A stretch of 64,000 nt of DNA from Semisulcospira habei (lineage: Eukaryota; Mollusca; Gastropoda; Semisulcospiridae): positions 162,882,847 through 162,946,846 of the forward strand of contig BTPG01000007.1 in assembly GCA_036245525.1 (NCBI GenBank), in the 5' to 3' direction. Shown here piece by piece: positions 50,907-61,439 of this stretch (within the stretch, counting starts at the first letter, position 1; each line of letters begins with the position of its first letter). Position numbers and translations under genes: made by a program. Below the pieces are notes generated by a model. That model was given only the letters and a program-made list of their open reading frames with translations. It was not told where the DNA came from and ran no database searches.

Positions 50907-51237
50907 GCCTTTTAAACCAGCTGGCGACATACATTTGTTTACTCCAGGCAGAACGACGGGCTTGTTCAGATAGCATGTCCGTTAGAAGTCAGAAGTAAAA
51001 CTCAAAGTGGAACAGTTTCAGTCCGGCCGAATTGATCAGTGTTCAGGTCGTACTCCTTAGGCAATAGCTGTCCTTGTCCCTCCCTCCCCCTCAGTATCTC
51101 ACCCGTTAGGGCCGTCCATTATCAATCCGGTGCTATGGACGGTTAAACCCCAAACTAACCAACCAACATTTAATCTACAGTCATTTGAGAATTCCAGTCA
51201 GTATCCCTATACGATACGATCTCAAGCCAACCTCAAC

Positions 51238-51335
51238 ACACGCATGCACACACACACATACCACATACACACGCACCACACCGCGCACACACAATACATA
51301 CTCTGACGCACACACGCACACACACACACAACGCT
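51238..51335. repeat. CA-rich microsatellite
   Basis: An imperfect (CA)n tract with ACACACGCACACACACA-like runs; any ORF over it is low complexity. Confidence 0.8.
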
Positions 51336-51482
51336 CCACCCACTCCCCTATAATATATTTTCAGCCATGCATTTATTCAGACAGTAATTGCTGTCTCATA
51401 TCCGCGATTCAGTGAGTAGCCATTGCTTACTAGTTGTGGCACATGTATCACATAAGTGTATACAAAGGTTCACACGATCACA

Positions 51483-51600
51483 ATTAAGACACCGCAGCGG
51501 GAGGTGAATCGGTCATGCTAGTTCAAGGGTGGTGCCAGATTAGTTTGGCGCATGGAAGACGCCAAACTAATCTGGTACCTACCCTTGAACTAAAATTTGC
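51483..51600. repeat. Palindrome family A' core
   Basis: AGTTCAAGGGTGGTGCCAGA pairs with CTACCCTTGAACTAAAAT; the centre is GGCGCATGGAAGACGCC. Confidence 0.75.
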
Positions 51601-51809
51601 GCGAGTGAGTGTACATACGTGTGACTGTAAATACAATTATTTTAGATACGGGGAAAAAAATGTCCACTTATCTGTATTTTTCCTGGCATGAATGCGTGAC
51701 ATGAGCTGGTCTGTGAGTTCAGGTATGGGATGTAGGTCCCTGGTTGGAATCCGCTGATGAACAGGAATGGATTCTTCTTTATGTCTGTACCATATAGACA
51801 TATTTATGT

Positions 51810-52000
51810 ACAGACTTGGCGCCTGTCGCGCCTTCCAGCGTTAGAGAGAGTTTCCATATAGCGGCGCGACAGCGACACAAATCGCGAACATGGAAATAAA
51901 GGAGTGTTTCCATATGCGCGATGCGACAGTGTGTTCAGTGCGACAGGCGACAGCAGCGCAACAAAATTGTACCGCCGTGAAGGTAGCGCGGTTTTCTGTT
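51810..52000. repeat. Region with repeated GCGACA and TTTCCATAT phrases
   Basis: GAGTTTCCATATAGCGGCGCGACAG resembles AGTGTTTCCATATGCGCGATGCGACAG about 70 bp later. I recognise no gene. A G homopolymer follows at 52217-52243. Confidence 0.45.
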
Positions 52001-52456
52001 CGTGACAACAAAGCTCAACTGTTCTAAACACCTTTTATATACGCCGATATATGGAAACACACAAAGCGATTAAGTCTGTTGCTCTGCTACGTTTTTTTTG
52101 CTGTGAAGTGTGCACGCTGAAAATCCCAGCTCCCCTGTTCGAAAAGAGTAGGCCCGCTGTTGCAGTTGGAATGGAAAACGGAACCTTGTGTTGCACTGAA
52201 GCGAACATCAGTATCTGGGGGGGGGGGGGGGGGGGGGGGGGGGGTCAGTTTTGTTTTCAAAGGCCCTGGTTAATTAAAGTGGCACAGTTGCAGTGTGCCT
52301 GAATTGATTAGTGTCCAGGTGGTGCTTCAAAGGCTATGGCTGTCCCTGTCCCTTGGGGCCGTCGATTGCTTTTGTTCATACTTATGCGGCGGGAAAGGAA
52401 AGGGAGGGTTGGGTTCATTTACAGTTTCAAGGTAAAATTCTGTGTAATCGACGCGT

Positions 52457-52547
52457 TGAACCGTTTGGCTGTTGGTAGCGCTGTTCGTCGTGATGATTCC
52501 TGCAGGAATCATCACGACAAACAGCGCTAGCGACAGCCAAAGGGTTA
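52457..52547. repeat. Hairpin family B copy, near perfect
   Basis: It starts TTGAACCGTTTGGCTG and ends CAGCCAAAGGGTT. AGCGCTGTTCGTCGTGATGA pairs fully with TCATCACGACAAACAGCGCT around TTCCTGCAGGAA. Confidence 0.9.
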
Positions 52548-52639
52548 CGTCCCAGTAACTAAGCAACTGACGTTTCTCGTGACCCCGCAAATGCAGATGT
52601 TGACAATCAATTATTGGTCCAAATGAGAAGCCGCACTGG

Positions 52640-52925
52640 TAGATCCAAAAGTGCGGTTACGTTTTCGCCAAACGACTCCCAACAACGAGCGAGAGCGAAG
52701 TCACGGCGGATAAACAGTGTGCACCATAAGCATAGACAACACTCCGAACATCTCCAAGAGGCATAGATCCTCATGAGCCCTCCGGAGGGCTCATGAGGAT
52801 CTATGCCTCTTGGAGCTGTTCGGAGTGTTGTATATGCTCGTGAAAGAAGCTGATTATCCGCCGTGACTTCGCTGTCATTCGTTGCAGGGAGTCGCTTGGC
52901 GTAAACGTAACCTCACTAATATTCG
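52640..52925. mobile_element. Fold-back family D, full copy
   Basis: GGTTACGTTTTCGCCAAACG pairs with the GGCGTAAACGTAACCTCAC end. The inner arms AGCGAAGTCACGGCGGATAA and TTATCCGCCGTGACTTCGCT match exactly. The centre carries a family C hairpin (CCTCATGAGCCCTCCGGAGG). There is no ORF. Partial copies lie near 57531 and 60058. Confidence 0.8.
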
Positions 52926-53426
52926 CTGTTGTCCACGATGGCTGAAAAGTCTGTTTTTGTGAAGTGTACATGAAAGTTGTATATACTCCAGTTGAATATA
53001 AGATTGTTGAAAATTGTATGGAGCTGAATACATAGAATTCAATGTGCATTGAGTGAATTTGAATGATAGTCGGATTACTATCTTTGAATACAAAAATATT
53101 GTGACGGTTTGACGTTCTTGATGTTTGAAGTTTTTGTGTGGATAATTATTCAACATGTGCGTTGTGTGTGTAGACAGCTGATTTAGTCATGTGTACGCCA
53201 AAATGCGTTCGTGCGTGTGTATATGAACGCTTATAAACGTTTTGTTGGCTGAGGTAAAGGCTGCTGTGTTCAGTTCGGTCACAGCTGCGGCAAACTGCTG
53301 TGACTGCGTTGTCGGTCAGCATTGTTATTACGTGTTTTCGGGGATTATCGTCAGCCACGGTCAGCTTTCTGCACAAGAACAGAAATGAAATTCTCTGATG
53401 TAGTTACAGACTTTCTTTCTCTCCGT

Positions 53427-53531
<105 letters not shown>

Positions 53532-53727
53532 CTCCTGCACTTCCACTCCCAAGTAACTCTTCCACTTCGCTCATGCCGTAGCCCTCGTCAATCCCCCTCT
53601 CTGCATGGGCATTACGTCCACTCTCCCGTGTAAAGAAATCACTTCAGGAAACGACAAACATTTTATTCCAATCCTTTTTTTCTTTTCTTTGCACGAGCAT
53701 CGCAGTGTTAGTGTAGACAAATATCCT

Positions 53728-53791
53728 CAAGAGGCATAGATCCTCATGAGCCCCCGCAATTTCGGGGGCTCATGAGGATCTATACCTCTTG
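53728..53791. repeat. Hairpin family C copy
   Basis: CAAGAGGCATAGATCCTCAT pairs with ATGAGGATCTATACCTCTTG around CCCCGCAATTTCGGGG. Confidence 0.9.
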
Positions 53792-54229
53792 TTAACATCA
53801 ATTTACATCGTGTCCATGGACGTTCAGTTGAAGACTGTTCCCTCTTTTTAAAAAAAAAATCATCGTTTCGACATGAAAAGAGCAAGGCCTGACTTAAAAG
53901 ACGAAAGGTCCGTATTTCGTTCAGTGTAGACGCATTTAAAAGAAACAGCAAATTTTTCCTTTCTGCAGGTAACGTAGATGCCCATCTAGATCAGTAGGGT
54001 TCAAACTGACCAACCGACACTCAAATACACAGTCGATTTCGATTATAACAGTCGAGATCGGAATATAAATTAGTCGGATATTCTGTCAGAGGTGCCAATG
54101 CACATTTTCCATGTAGTTTAGTTTGCGTATAACAAAACTGGGATATAACAACAAAATGTGGGGCCAGTATAAATTTGTTTTAATCGAGGTTCATTCTGTA
54201 ACAAAGTTTTAGGTTAGTCACCATGAATT

Positions 54230-54575
54230 CAAAATAATAATGATTTCTATGGCGCCTAACGTCACGTAGAGCTCTAGGCGCCTTACAAATAAATAAATAA
54301 AATACAAATACAAAAACTGTAAACAGTATTGCACGCGCGCGCACACGCACACACACACACACACACACACACGCACGCACGCAGACATATTCCAGGCACC
54401 ACAGCAAAACTACAACAGAATCCTCAGCAGTCAATGTTAATCGGTGGGCTAATGGGAATTGGAAAAGGTGTGTTTTTAGAGCAGCTCAAAAAAACGTCTT
54501 TTGAAACACTGGCGGACATGGAAGGGGAGTTCGTTCCAGTACTGCGGCCCAAAATAAATACAGTAAACTTATAAC
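54230..54575. repeat. Unclassified dispersed-repeat-like block with CA microsatellite
   Basis: TATGGCGCCTAACGTCACG is followed by an inverse GCGCC, an (AAAT)n-like tract, (CA)n at 54335-54372 and a conserved-looking GGTGTGTTTTTAGAGCAGCT tail. It resembles mollusc interspersed repeats in style only. Confidence 0.35.
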
Positions 54576-54656
54576 AAATCGCCAGGAAGCCCAACTTTTC
54601 TTGTTGTTATAACCGAAGTTTGCAATAAGCGAAGTGAGTGAATTAAGGAATTTTAT

Positions 54657-54845
54657 TTAACCCATTCAGCCCTGATGCACTACAGGCGGAGACGGGTCGA
54701 CCATGATAATTCAAGGGTAGATAATGTCGATGCCAAGCTAATCTGGCACTACCCTTGAATTATCATGGTCGATCCATCTCCTGTAACAGGTGCACAGTCG
54801 TTAGATGACACCTCCAAAATACGTGCGTCGGGCTGAATGAGTTAA
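54657..54845. repeat. Palindrome family A copy with shortened centre
   Basis: It starts TTAACCCATTCAGCCC and ends GGGCTGAATGAGTTAA. The centre reads TAGATAATGTCGATGCCAAG. Confidence 0.85.
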
Positions 54846-55379
54846 CAACGGTAAAGATATTATCAAAGCCAGAGACAATGTCGTTTTTCAAATCTGATCG
54901 CGACGTACAAAGATAAGTGAAGTCAAGTTATATTTGACGTTTGTTATAACCGACCTTGTTATAAGCGAAGTCAAATAGACTGAAAATAAACAAATAATTA
55001 AATAAATACCTAGCTGGCTTTTCCATTTTCGTGTGCATCGGGCACTAGAAGTGAAGTGAGGACCACTTTCAGTTAGTCCCCCCGCCCCCACCCCATCATA
55101 CGACACCATCTCCCCTCCTATTCCCTTCCAATCAACGTGTCTGTCGTCTGCTAGTGACACGAAGAACTAGATAAGCTGTCCCTCCCGCCACCGCCAGGCG
55201 ACAACGGCATCCTCACCCAAATCCTAGCAACGACCATTGAGTGGAACATTTCAATTTCCAGCCTGATTGCTGAGCTAGCTGATCCGGCGGAGCGGATCTG
55301 TGGGCTGAGCCGTACTTGGGGCAAAATTCACAAAATTTGGGGGTGTTCCCTCCAGAGGCTATAAATCAATGGATAGAAA

Positions 55380-55550
55380 GGTCACGAGAGTACCAGGGTG
55401 GTCCCATAATTGCTTGGCGTCTAAAGGCGACAAGCTATTCTGGCACCACCTTTGAACTGTAATGGAAGAGACGCTAAGCTATTCTGGCACCACTTTGGAC
55501 TGTCATGGAATAGGCACCAAGCTAATCTGGCACCTCCTTTAAACTGCCTC
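55380..55550. repeat. Clustered fragments of the family A core
   Basis: GACAAGCTATTCTGGCACCACC, CTAAGCTATTCTGGCACCAC and CCAAGCTAATCTGGCACCTCC lie in tandem, 45-60 bp apart. Confidence 0.6.
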
Positions 55551-55850
55551 CCCATTCCTCCCTCCCCCTGCCCCCCTCCCCATTCCTCCCCCCCCCTCCC
55601 CCCACCTCGCACCCCTCCTCTGGTTTGTGCGTCACTGCAGTAATGTCCTGACCATATTCCCCTTTAAATTGAAAACAAAACTTGCCCGAGAACTTGTGTG
55701 ACCGCGAATAATATTAATTTGTTTAAAAGTAATGACTCGCATGCCGAGCATTCCCACCGTCTGAGGATGTAAATATATATCCAATATTTCGTAAAAACAA
55801 GAGGCGACCAAAAAATCAAACATTGATTTATATATTTTATAAATTATCGT

Positions 55851-55996
55851 CTGCAAGAGGCGTGCATTCTCATGGGCCCATGCAGAGACGTAACGTCGGT
55901 CTGGTTGGTCCGGCTTTGGCCGGTTCGGCCAAAGCCGGGCCAACCAGACCGCTTGTTACGTCTCTGCAGGGGCTCATGAGAATCTATGGCTCTTAC
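55851..55996. repeat. Hairpin family C copy with a nested GGTTGG hairpin
   Basis: The outer arms GCAAGAGGCGTGCATTCTCA and TGAGAATCTATGGCTCTTAC enclose CAGAGACGTAACG/CGTTACGTCTCTG-type arms. Within these, GGTCTGGTTGGTCCGGCTTT pairs with AAAGCCGGGCCAACCAGACC. Confidence 0.85.
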
Positions 55997-56288
55997 AGAC
56001 GACAGGAGATTCAATTGAATGCATGTAAGAAAAGTGCCCAATCATTATCGTTTTTGCAAGGGCTTTAGGCGACCTAGCCAATCAGAGAACGTCTTACTTT
56101 CCTGTCACGGACTGAAATGGCGCGATCTCGTTTGAAACAGGAAATGGGATGTGTGCGGACGCACAGATTTTACGCGTGTCTGCGATCACTACGGCCACAA
56201 GATTGGCAATTATCGTCAGAGAAATGGAGAAAGAGAGAGGTAGGGGAGGTTGAGACAAGATGGGGGGTGAGGATGTGATTCCTGTCTT

Positions 56289-56292
<4 letters not shown>

Positions 56293-56377
<85 letters not shown>
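56293..56377. repeat. (CT)n microsatellite
   Basis: About 85 bp of CT, flanked on the left by GAGAAAGAGAGAGG. Confidence 0.97.
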
Positions 56378-56379
<2 letters not shown>

Positions 56380-56558
56380 CCCTCTCTCTCCCGTAATTTT
56401 ACTTCTTCTTCTTCTTATTATTATTCTTATTATTATTTGCATGCTATGTTTCTTTTCCTGTTATGTTTTGTTTTGTTTACACTGATGACAGCTTGTAAGA
56501 CTAGCATTGAGTTGCCTAATGGCTTTATCCTGAATATAATAAAAAAAGATTCATCATC

Positions 56559-56559
<1 letters not shown>

Positions 56560-56600
<41 letters not shown>

Positions 56601-56628
56601 GCTCTCTGTGTGTCTCTCGCTGTGTGTG

Positions 56629-56662
<34 letters not shown>
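56560..56662. repeat. Compound (TCTG)n/(CT)n/(TG)n/(CG)n microsatellite
   Basis: TCTGTCTG units pass into TCTCTC, then GTGTGTGT, then CGCGCGCG. Confidence 0.9.
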
Positions 56663-56666
<4 letters not shown>

Positions 56667-57377
56667 GAATGCTGAGTATAAAAGCCGAGAACAAATCGTG
56701 CAGTGGTTGCAGAAAGTACGGGATATACCGTTCTGCGGGCCTACCTTCTATTTCTTAGCAGCAAATTGTCAAAGATCAATTAGTAATTCGGAGACCGGTC
56801 GCTTGCGATTCCACTGATTTTTTTCTTGGTGCTGTACAAACATTGCACACAAGAAGACTAAAGCTACCGTGCTCTCACGCAACAAATTCCACGAGCATCA
56901 TCCACTCCACCGTTTGCAGAATACTCCGTCAGTAAGTACATTTAACCCACTTGTACATGCAGCCTGTTTACAGTATCGGTCACTGCATGCACAAAGGGTC
57001 AATGGTTTATTAACAAAAATGATCGTTAACAAAAAGAATTTAACAATTCTCATCATTTGTCTACCTCTAGAAACATTGTTTTAGTTCATTAACCCTTTGA
57101 CTCCTAGAACTAAATGACTTCCATTCTATGAAATGGAAGGCGGTTGACTCTGTGTACCACAGTTTACTGTGATTTGCCATTACCTTTCATGTTAAAAAAA
57201 AAATGTTTGTATTGTACAATTGTCTGTGTAATATATACATCTGTAAATGGCAAAAATAAATATATAAAAAATAAATTAAAAAAAAAAGACAACTGATGCA
57301 GCTGAAAGTAAGAATTAAAACAGAGGTAACCTGGGATGTTTGAATGACAAATCCTATGTGAAAATATTCCGGCCCCC

Positions 57378-57408
<31 letters not shown>

Positions 57409-57530
57409 AAAAAAAAAGTTTCTTAATTATTTGTTTCTTTATTTGTTGTTAGTTTGCTAAAAACTTTTTTCCATGTACATTCTAGTCTACAAGATTCCAA
57501 AAACATTAATCCATCCGGCCATTTTGGTCA

Positions 57531-57731
57531 GGTTACGTTTGCGCCGAACGACTGCGCAAAATAACCGAACGAAAGCAAAGCCACGGTATATAACCACATT
57601 TTATCATAAGCATAGATGAGGATCTATGCCTCTTGGAGATGTTTGGAGTGTTGTCCACGCTTATGGTACACCGCCGTGACTTCGCTCTCGTTCGTTGTTG
57701 GGAGTCTTTTGTAGCAAGCGAAACCTCACTA
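57531..57731. mobile_element. Fold-back family D copy directly upstream of the sulfotransferase gene
   Basis: It starts GGTTACGTTTGCGCC and ends AAGCGAAACCTCAC. The inner arms contain GAAAGCAAAGCCACGG and CCGCCGTGACTTCGCTCTCG, with TAGATGAGGATCTATGCCTC in the centre. It ends about 40 bp before the ATG at 57772. It must therefore lie in the promoter or 5' UTR of that gene, or in an intron if a 5' non-coding exon exists. Confidence 0.7.
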
Positions 57732-57771
57732 ATACCGTCTGTCAACCTATGCACGAAAGGAAGCAGGAAAC

Positions 57772-57931
57772 ATGTCCATAGTACGCGTGCCTGATGGTGC
57801 TGGTCACTCTCTGCGCTTTCTGGAGGTGGATGGCTTCCGGTACCCAGAATTCCCCGTGGAGTCCGTCCGGAGTATACCCGATATGGAGGTCAGGCAGGAT
57901 GACGTCATCGTGTGCGCTTACCCCAAGTCAG
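57772..57931 (+). CDS. Cytosolic sulfotransferase, exon 1 (start and 5'-PSB loop)
   Basis: First coding exon of a SULT-family enzyme, which transfers sulfate from PAPS to hydroxyl or amine acceptors in the cytosol. ATG 57772 opens the frame (MSIVRVPDGAGHSLRFLEVD). The exon ends with QDDVIVCAYPKSG at donor TCAG|GTGAGC. YPKSGT is the 5'-phosphosulfate-binding loop, completed by the next exon. The N-terminal VDGFRYPEFPVESVRSIPDM follows the usual SULT layout. Substrate specificity cannot be read from the sequence. Confidence 0.9.
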
Positions 57932-58490
57932 GTGAGCCGGATGACCTTAGACAGGGACCAAAAGGCCCTCGGGCCGATGTCGGCCTTCGTTGATTTATTT
58001 TGCGAATCACAAATCCACAAACGTACGATTCCACAAACGTAGCATTCATGTTTCTCGATGGAAGGAGACGATGAAGAGATAAGACACCCGCGCTGTCATA
58101 ACGACTTCCACTCAGTGGCCGAAAAATACTGAGGGGTGGGGGGGGGGGGGGGGGGGAATGGACGGTTTTGTTGATTGCAGGCTATGGGAGGGGGAGGGGG
58201 GGGTCAGATTTCTGATTGGAATTTAAAGTCTGACAAAAGGTTTTCACGAAATAACCTTAGGCCTGTAGGAAGCTTTCACGGATCACGAAAACCTTTGGTT
58301 TCACGACAACCTCTTTCACAGATCGCGAGGATGAAAACGTTGCAGTCACGAATCACGACAGCGGAAAAAATTATAGTCATGAATCAAGAAACACGCTTAG
58401 ACAGGTCAGTTACAACACAATCTGCGACAAATGGTCGCGAATGGAAAGGGCTAAACGTACGTTTTCCGCCAGTCAGTGGATCCATTCTTT

Positions 58491-58668
58491 GTAACCCCTT
58501 CACTGCCAGAGGACGCAGGCCGTGTTTTTAAAAATCAATGTAAGCTCTACGCCAAAGAACGCCCTTCGTCAAAGGAACAGGGATATAAAGTGATTTTAGC
58601 AAGAGATATAGTTCCCCATGCGTCACAGCAACTGTGGGGGCTCATGAGGATCTATACCTATTGCAGCT
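58491..58668. repeat. Hairpin family C in a CCCCTTCACTGCCAG frame
   Basis: It starts AACCCCTTCACTGCCAGAGG. The core GCAAGAGATATAGTTCCCCA pairs loosely with GGGGGCTCATGAGGATCTAT. It lies in sulfotransferase intron 1, which also has a G homopolymer at 58139-58156. Confidence 0.65.
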
Positions 58669-58731
58669 GGGTCGTCTTAATTATTTCTACACAGTGAAGT
58701 GACTTCTGCATTTTTTGTTTGTATTTTGCAG

Positions 58732-58783
58732 GTACCCACTGGGTGTGGGAAATTCTCCGTTATCTACAAGCAGTGGGGACGAG
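58732..58783 (+). CDS. Cytosolic sulfotransferase, exon 2
   Basis: The acceptor is GTATTTTGCAG. The exon encodes GTHWVWEILRYLQAVGT and finishes the PAPS-binding KSGTHW motif. The proposed donor is ACGAG|GTCGGA at 58784, because the phase-2 AG joins to T of exon 3 to give Ser. The alternative donor GCA|GTGGGG does not give a consistent frame with exon 3. The acceptor is certain; the donor is inferred. Confidence 0.8.
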
Positions 58784-58819
58784 GTCGGAACGTCAGTACA
58801 CAGCTTCCGGGTTGATCAC

Positions 58820-58970
58820 ACACAGAAATCGTAGAGAACATCCCAACGAAGAAAGAAACACGCTTAGAAAATACAGTAGGAAACAGTTGTGTTGTAACTG
58901 TCTTTTCTATGCGGTTTTTTTGTTCTTCTTTGGGATGTTCTCTGCATTTCAAACGCGAGGCAGTCACCTT
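58820..58970. repeat. Fold-back family E copy
   Basis: AGAGAACATCCCAACGAAGA pairs with TCTTCTTTGGGATGTTCTCT; it has about 95 bp between the arms. Confidence 0.75.
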
Positions 58971-59196
58971 TTTGGTCAGTCTGGATAAACGGAAAAGCGT
59001 ATATTTCAGTAATAGTTGTTAACATGTTTAAAAAAGAAGTTATATATTACAAATTTAATATTACAACTACTATTATCCAGGGGCGGATAGGAGGAGGGGG
59101 GTGGGGTGTCAACTCTTTGTTTGGTAAAATTGACAGAATGCGCCTTGAGGTCCTTGATCCGCCCCAGGACATGTGCCATGCACTCGTGACCAACAC

Positions 59197-59368
<172 letters not shown>

Positions 59369-59738
59369 AAACGCTTTTGTTAAGATTTCCGTGGGGTGTG
59401 TGCTATTTCAAATCGGTATGATATAGATGCCGTACATGTATGAAGTCATGTGGTTAGTGGACAGCACACCGCTGAACCACAGAACATCAAGGATTAGTGT
59501 AATAATACAATACTGATAATAGAATAATCAGAATAACAATGGGGCAGAATTTCCCCCCCCCCCCCCCCCCCGAAAAAAAAAAAAAAAAAAGTGCTGAAGG
59601 TACTGTGAAAATTCTATGACTTCTTCTTTCCGGGCAACGCTGTAATTGCCTACTATACCAAACTGTATACAGCGGGGTTTTAACAGCAAGCTATGAATAA
59701 ATTTATAAACGAGTGTAATTTAATGTATGTCCAGGTAG

Positions 59739-59877
59739 TGACGTCAAACTGCCGGTGTTGTCGCTAAAAGAGAAGGACGAGGGAATGCTGGAACTGATGC
59801 CGCACGAGCAGCTGCGCGCGCAACCTTCACCGCGCGTGCTCAATACGCATGTGTATTTTGAACATCTGCCTCGTCAG
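59739..59877 (+). CDS. Cytosolic sulfotransferase, exon 3 (catalytic His region)
   Basis: It uses the second AG of CCAGGTAG as acceptor so that AG+T gives Ser, then DVKLPVLSLKEKDEGMLELM, PHEQLRAQPSPRVLNTHVYF and EHLPRQ. The SPRVLNTH stretch aligns with the SPR-IKTHLP motif of SULTs, so the His in NTH is the likely catalytic base. The usual KTHLP is altered to NTHVY, which is unusual. The donor is CAG|GTAAAG. Confidence 0.85.
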
Positions 59878-59898
59878 GTAAAGACAACGCTATACTCC

Positions 59899-59987
59899 TT
59901 AACCCTTAACTGCCGCCCAGCTGCAAGAGACATAAACCCTCATGAGCCCCCGCAGTCGCGGGGGCTCATGAGGATTTATGTCTCTTG
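59899..59987. repeat. Hairpin family C copy, perfect inner arms
   Basis: CATGAGCCCCCGCAGTCGCG pairs with GCGGGGGCTCATGAGG; it is preceded by TTAACCCTTAACTGCCG. It lies 22 bp after the exon 3 donor. Confidence 0.85.
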
Positions 59988-60057
59988 TTTATTTTTCTGA
60001 TTTGTTTTCATTTCGTATAATTTCTCTATTTAATTTTTAAAACGCATAATTCATTCT

Positions 60058-60172
60058 TTGCATGAGATCTATGCCTCTTGGAGATGTTTGGAGTGTTGGC
60101 TTTGCTGGTTATCCGCCGTGATTTCGCTGTCGTTCGTTGTTGGTAGTCGTTCGTCGCAAACGAAACCTCACG
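60058..60172. repeat. Fold-back family D, right half
   Basis: GAGATCTATGCCTCTTGGAG, GTTATCCGCCGTGATTTCGC and AAACGAAACCTCAC match the right arm of the copy at 52640-52925. Confidence 0.65.
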
Positions 60173-60216
60173 GCCTTTTGGCATGAACATGGCCCTTGTT
60201 TTCATCACGTGATCAG

Positions 60217-60367
60217 GTGCCCCGTGTTGGTTGTCGGCTGGTGTGCGTAGTGCGGGATCCGCGCGATGTCGCTGTGTCTTACTACAACCACCACCGTAAG
60301 CTGACGGATCTGTATGATTACCATGGCGACTGGGAAAACTACCTGCCGCTCTTTCTCGACGGGAAAC
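60217..60367 (+). CDS. Cytosolic sulfotransferase, exon 4 (3'-phosphate-binding motif)
   Basis: The acceptor is ACGTGATCAG and the donor is AAAC|GTGAGT. The exon encodes VPRVGCRLVCVVRDPRDVAV, SYYNHHRKLTDLYDYHGDWE and NYLPLFLDGK. VVRDPRDVAVSYYNH is the 3'-phosphate-binding (3'-PB) motif, with the conserved Arg and Ser contacting PAPS. W-NYLPLFLDGK is typical of invertebrate SULTs. Confidence 0.92.
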
Positions 60368-60372
60368 GTGAG

Positions 60373-60589
60373 TTAACTCTTTTCCTCCCGACTGATACAC
60401 CCATTGCTTGAAATAAATTTAACTATGAGAGTTGAAGCCGGGATGGTGCCAAAACAGCTTGGCGCCTGAGGCGCCAAGCTATTCTGACACAACCCTTGAA
60501 CTAAAACGTTTGATCAATGTGCAATGTACACGTCAAAGGACAATAAGCAAATTATTTTAAAAAATCAGACTCAGGATATAATGTGTTAA
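60373..60589. repeat. Palindrome family A' copy
   Basis: It starts TTAACTCTTTTCCTCCC and ends ATGTGTTAA. The centre GCTTGGCGCCTGAGGCGCCAAGC is a perfect palindrome. It begins 5 bp after the exon 4 boundary. Confidence 0.85.
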
Positions 60590-60683
60590 GATTGGTGTTG
60601 ACGTTATTGTTGTTGTTGTTGCTCTCTGTATATCTCTATTGTTGATCTTCTTCTTCTTCGCATGACGGTGAATTGTTTGTAGT

Positions 60684-60909
60684 TTAACCCCTTCGCTGCC
60701 AGTGATCACGGATTTCGTGTCCGAAACCACTACATTCGCGTGAAAAAAAAACAAATAAAATGGGACCAACACAATAATGGACATACACAACGCAGGACTA
60801 ACAAGAGACATAAACCCTCATGAACCCCCGCGAATGCGGGGGTTCATGAGGGTTTATGTCTCTTGCAGCTGTGCAACGTTCGCCTTTGCCCATGCAGTTA
60901 AGGGGTTAA
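60684..60909. repeat. Hairpin family C in a CCCCTTCGCTGCCAG frame
   Basis: It starts TTAACCCCTTCGCTGCC and ends GCAGTTAAGGGGTTAA. The core CATGAACCCCCGCGAATGCG pairs with GGGGGTTCATGAGGGTTTAT. Both arms differ from other copies in a matched way. Confidence 0.9.
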
Positions 60910-61153
60910 GGAGCATGCTCAGCTATGTGCGCATGCGCAGGTTGGAAGTTGTAGATAATTTGTTGCTGTTAATTGTTGCCGTTATCGTCGTCTTTCTCTT
61001 GGAACTGTAATGCAGTTCTCAGAAAAGAACACAGCTGCCAAATGTTGCAGTTTCGACATTTGACAAACAATGCGTTAATTAGTGTTAGGAGGGTTTGTGT
61101 CAGTGTGTGTGTGTGTTAGTGCGTGTGCGTGTAGTAACACGTACGCATACACA

Positions 61154-61267
<114 letters not shown>

Positions 61268-61298
61268 GTAAATGGACAAGTCTGCTTTTACACCGCAG

Positions 61299-61402
61299 TG
61301 GATTACGGAAGTTGGTTTGACTACCACACATCCTGGGAGCGCGGTTTGAAAGACAGTCCTGACCTTCACGTACTCAAGGTCACCTACGAGGACATGAAAA
61401 AG
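61299..61402 (+). CDS. Cytosolic sulfotransferase, exon 5
   Basis: The acceptor is TTTACACCGCAG and the donor is AAAAAG|GTCAGT. C from exon 4 plus TG gives Leu, then DYGSWFDYHTSWERGLKDSP, DLHVLKVTYEDMKK. YGSWFDH--WE and V-YEDMKKD are standard SULT blocks. Confidence 0.92.
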
Positions 61403-61439
61403 GTCAGTGGTTTCACGCACAAAACAGTTTACTTCGATG

